A DNA stretch of 64,000 bases from Pseudarthrobacter sulfonivorans. Lineage in GTDB: Bacteria > Actinomycetota > Actinomycetes > Actinomycetales > Micrococcaceae. Location: contig NZ_JACXBW010000003.1 of NCBI RefSeq assembly GCF_014712225.1, forward strand, positions 124,001 to 188,000. Direction: 5' to 3'. Both the position numbers and the translations under genes were made by a program. A model generated the notes under the pieces. That model made no database searches and was not told the origin of the DNA. It saw only the letters and a program-made list of their open reading frames with translations. Shown here in pieces: positions 62,736 to 64,000 of the stretch (position 1 is the first letter of the stretch; each line of letters starts with the position of its first letter).

Positions 62736-63539
62736 TTGACCAAGGAACTGCCTGAACTTGCCCACGGGACTTTCTACTATCAGTCGCTGGGCAGCGGCCG
62801 GTTCCGCTCAACGATTCACGCCCAGGGCGCCTGGAACGAGCATGAACAGCACATGGCGCCCGCCGCCGGCCTGATGGCTGACAGCCTGGAGCGGCACGAA
62901 CCCCGCGCAGACATGCGGATGGCCCGGCTCAGCTACGAGATCCTCGGGCTGATTCCCGGCGGCGAATGCCACATAGAAACCACCACGCTTCGTCCGGGCC
63001 GGACCATCGAGTTGCTGCAGGCAGAGCTGGTTGCCAGCGGCCGTGTGGCGATCAGGGCCACTGCGTGGCGGATGATCACCAGTGACACGGCCGCGGTGGC
63101 CGCCGTCGAGGATGCCGCCATTCCTGCGCCGGAGGACTGTAAACCGTTCGATGGCGCCGCCATCTGGCCGGGCGGGTATATCCGGTCCCTTGAGATGCGC
63201 GTGGCTGAAGGGCACCGGGACGGAGCAGGAACGGTCTGGCTGCGCACCCAGCATCCCCTGACGGACGTGGCGGACAGCAGCGACTTCACCCGCCTGATGG
63301 GCCTGGTGGACACCGCCAACGGAATCGCGGCCAGGGTCGCCCCGGGCGAGGGCAGTTACGCCTTTCCCAATCTGGACCTGCAGATCCACATGTACCGCCG
63401 GCCCGGGGGCGAATGGCTTGGCCTGGACAACGCCGTTTCCTTCGGTACCGATGGGATCGGACTTACCTCCACTGTCCTCCACGACCTTCAGGGACCTTTC
63501 GGCCGTGCGGAGCAGATCCTGACCCTGCGCCGGACCTGA
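62736..63539 (+). CDS. Thioesterase-like (acyl-CoA thioesterase, double hotdog) protein
   Basis: 267 residues from TTG 62736 (AAGGGG upstream). AAGLMADSLERH, RLSYEILGLIPGGECHIETT and DFTRLMGLVDTANGI are typical of two-hotdog actinobacterial acyl-CoA thioesterase-like proteins. Its promoter lies in the 160-bp gap before it, divergent from the first EEP gene. Acyl chain preference is unknown. Confidence 0.8.
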   Translation: MTKELPELAHGTFYYQSLGSGRFRSTIHAQGAWNEHEQHMAPAAGLMADSLERHEPRADMRMARLSYEILGLIPGGECHIETTTLRPGRTIELLQAELVASGRVAIRATAWRMITSDTAAVAAVEDAAIPAPEDCKPFDGAAIWPGGYIRSLEMRVAEGHRDGAGTVWLRTQHPLTDVADSSDFTRLMGLVDTANGIAARVAPGEGSYAFPNLDLQIHMYRRPGGEWLGLDNAVSFGTDGIGLTSTVLHDLQGPFGRAEQILTLRRT

Positions 63540-63540
63540 C

Positions 63541-63570
63541 GGACCTGACGGAGCTGACGGGCCCGACGGG
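63541..63570 (+). repeat. Short tandem repeat after the thioesterase gene
   Basis: GGACCTGACGGACCTGACGG followed by related GAGCTGACGG and GCCCGACGG units gives three to four imperfect copies of a 10-bp unit overlapping and following the stop codon. It looks like slippage-prone sequence with no evident function. Confidence 0.6.
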
Positions 63571-63628
63571 CCGTGCTTGGGATTCTTCTGCAGGGCCGCG
63601 GCCGGCTAATCCGTTCCTGGCCAAGCAG

Positions 63629-64000
63629 TCAGGAGGCAGGGGGCTCCTGCGCCGGGGTGGAATCCTGACCGTATTCGGCGGTCACCAGGATGGGCAGGTG
63701 ATCGGACGCGCCACGTGGCAGCGTCTCGACGTTCTCGATGTTCAGTCCCAGTGAGGTGGCAAAGTCGAAGTGCCCCTTGAACACCTTGTACCGCGTGTAG
63801 GTCCTGCGGTTGCTGAGCGAGAGCTCGTACCCGGAATCCTTCATGTGTTCGGTGAGGTTCTTGGTGAAGAACGGGTAGTTGAAGTCACCCGCCATCAGGG
63901 TCATCAGGCCGGAACCCATGCCGAGCAGTTCCTTGTGGGCCGCCTTGATCTGGTTGCGCCGCAGCGAGTTGGTGGCTGTCAGCGGCGCCGCATGGAAGGA
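63629..64000 (-). CDS. EEP family protein, paralogue of 61896 gene, 5' end outside window
   Basis: The last 124 codons are visible. GSGLMTLMAGDFNYPFFTKN, RRTYTRYKVFKGHFDFATSL and ASDHLPILVTAEYG are almost identical to the EEP gene at 61896-62573. The C-terminal tail differs (QDSTPAQEPPAS). The frame is open to the right edge, so the start is not in the window. With the first copy it forms a recent-looking duplicate pair around the thioesterase gene. Confidence 0.88.
   Translation of the reverse strand, partial: SFHAAPLTATNSLRRNQIKAAHKELLGMGSGLMTLMAGDFNYPFFTKNLTEHMKDSGYELSLSNRRTYTRYKVFKGHFDFATSLGLNIENVETLPRGASDHLPILVTAEYGQDSTPAQEPPAS

Overview
The window looks like chromosomal DNA of a high-GC actinobacterium in the Arthrobacter/Pseudarthrobacter group (Micrococcaceae). 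The evidence is the GC-rich codon use with dense antisense shadow ORFs, the MSMEG_4193-type phosphatase, the family mix (CtpE-like ATPase, DUF4389, DUF5129, DUF1918, DUF1810, GAF/ANTAR protein) and an actinobacterial-type c-di-AMP leader. No rRNA, tRNA or CRISPR array was seen. All calls rest on reading the sequence and on recall of families; no database search was run.

Layout. (1) 1-11.5 kb: mixed chromosomal genes, including a phosphatase, a UBP zinc finger next to a thioredoxin-reductase-like flavoprotein and a membrane protein, a frameshifted secreted protein, a GNAT-like protein, a membrane alpha/beta hydrolase divergent from a GlxA regulator, a secreted GH25-like protein, DUF2188 and a CAP-domain protein. 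(2) 11.5-20.1 kb: a mobile-element scar. Pieces of a DUF1016 (YhcG) nuclease gene, an integrase N-terminus, a pRiA4b ORF-3-like scrap and two similar recombinase-type sites in direct orientation bracket an intact catabolic locus: LacI regulator and MHS transporter, divergent from a histidinol-dehydrogenase-family (HpsN-like) enzyme, an SDR and a 3-hydroxyacyl-CoA-dehydrogenase-like enzyme, with two matching operators in the divergent promoter. (3) 20-26 kb: CPBP protease, TMEM175-like channel with a small partner, VOC protein, and TerC behind a yybP-ykoY (Mn2+) riboswitch. (4) 26.4-49 kb: a stress/dormancy-type island with universal stress proteins, PPOX-fold proteins, two alcohol dehydrogenases, flavodoxin, a CtpE-like P-type ATPase, a GAF histidine kinase and LuxR-type response regulator resembling DevS/DevR, a PEP-synthase/rifampin-phosphotransferase-like enzyme and a GAF-ANTAR protein. 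A recurring GGGnC-N4-GnCCC motif lies upstream of many of these genes. Three genes here (a Usp, a PPOX protein and a heavy-metal ATPase) have lost internal segments. (5) 49-53 kb: a MarR regulator divergent from an unusual single ORF fusing GTP cyclohydrolase II (RibA) to an acyl-CoA-dehydrogenase-fold flavin monooxygenase through a pentapeptide-repeat linker, followed by a convergent flavohemoprotein. (6) 53-64 kb: RNase Z-like hydrolase, secreted dienelactone hydrolase, LysM-NlpC/P60 hydrolase behind a c-di-AMP riboswitch, a transglycosylase-like secreted protein, small housekeeping genes, an SDR broken by one nonsense codon, Nudix, thioesterase, and two paralogous exonuclease/endonuclease/phosphatase genes, the second running off the right edge.

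The most unusual items are the RibA-monooxygenase fusion with its own MarR regulator, the site-flanked catabolic segment in a shattered DUF1016 gene, and the putative dormancy regulon that is losing genes by internal deletion.
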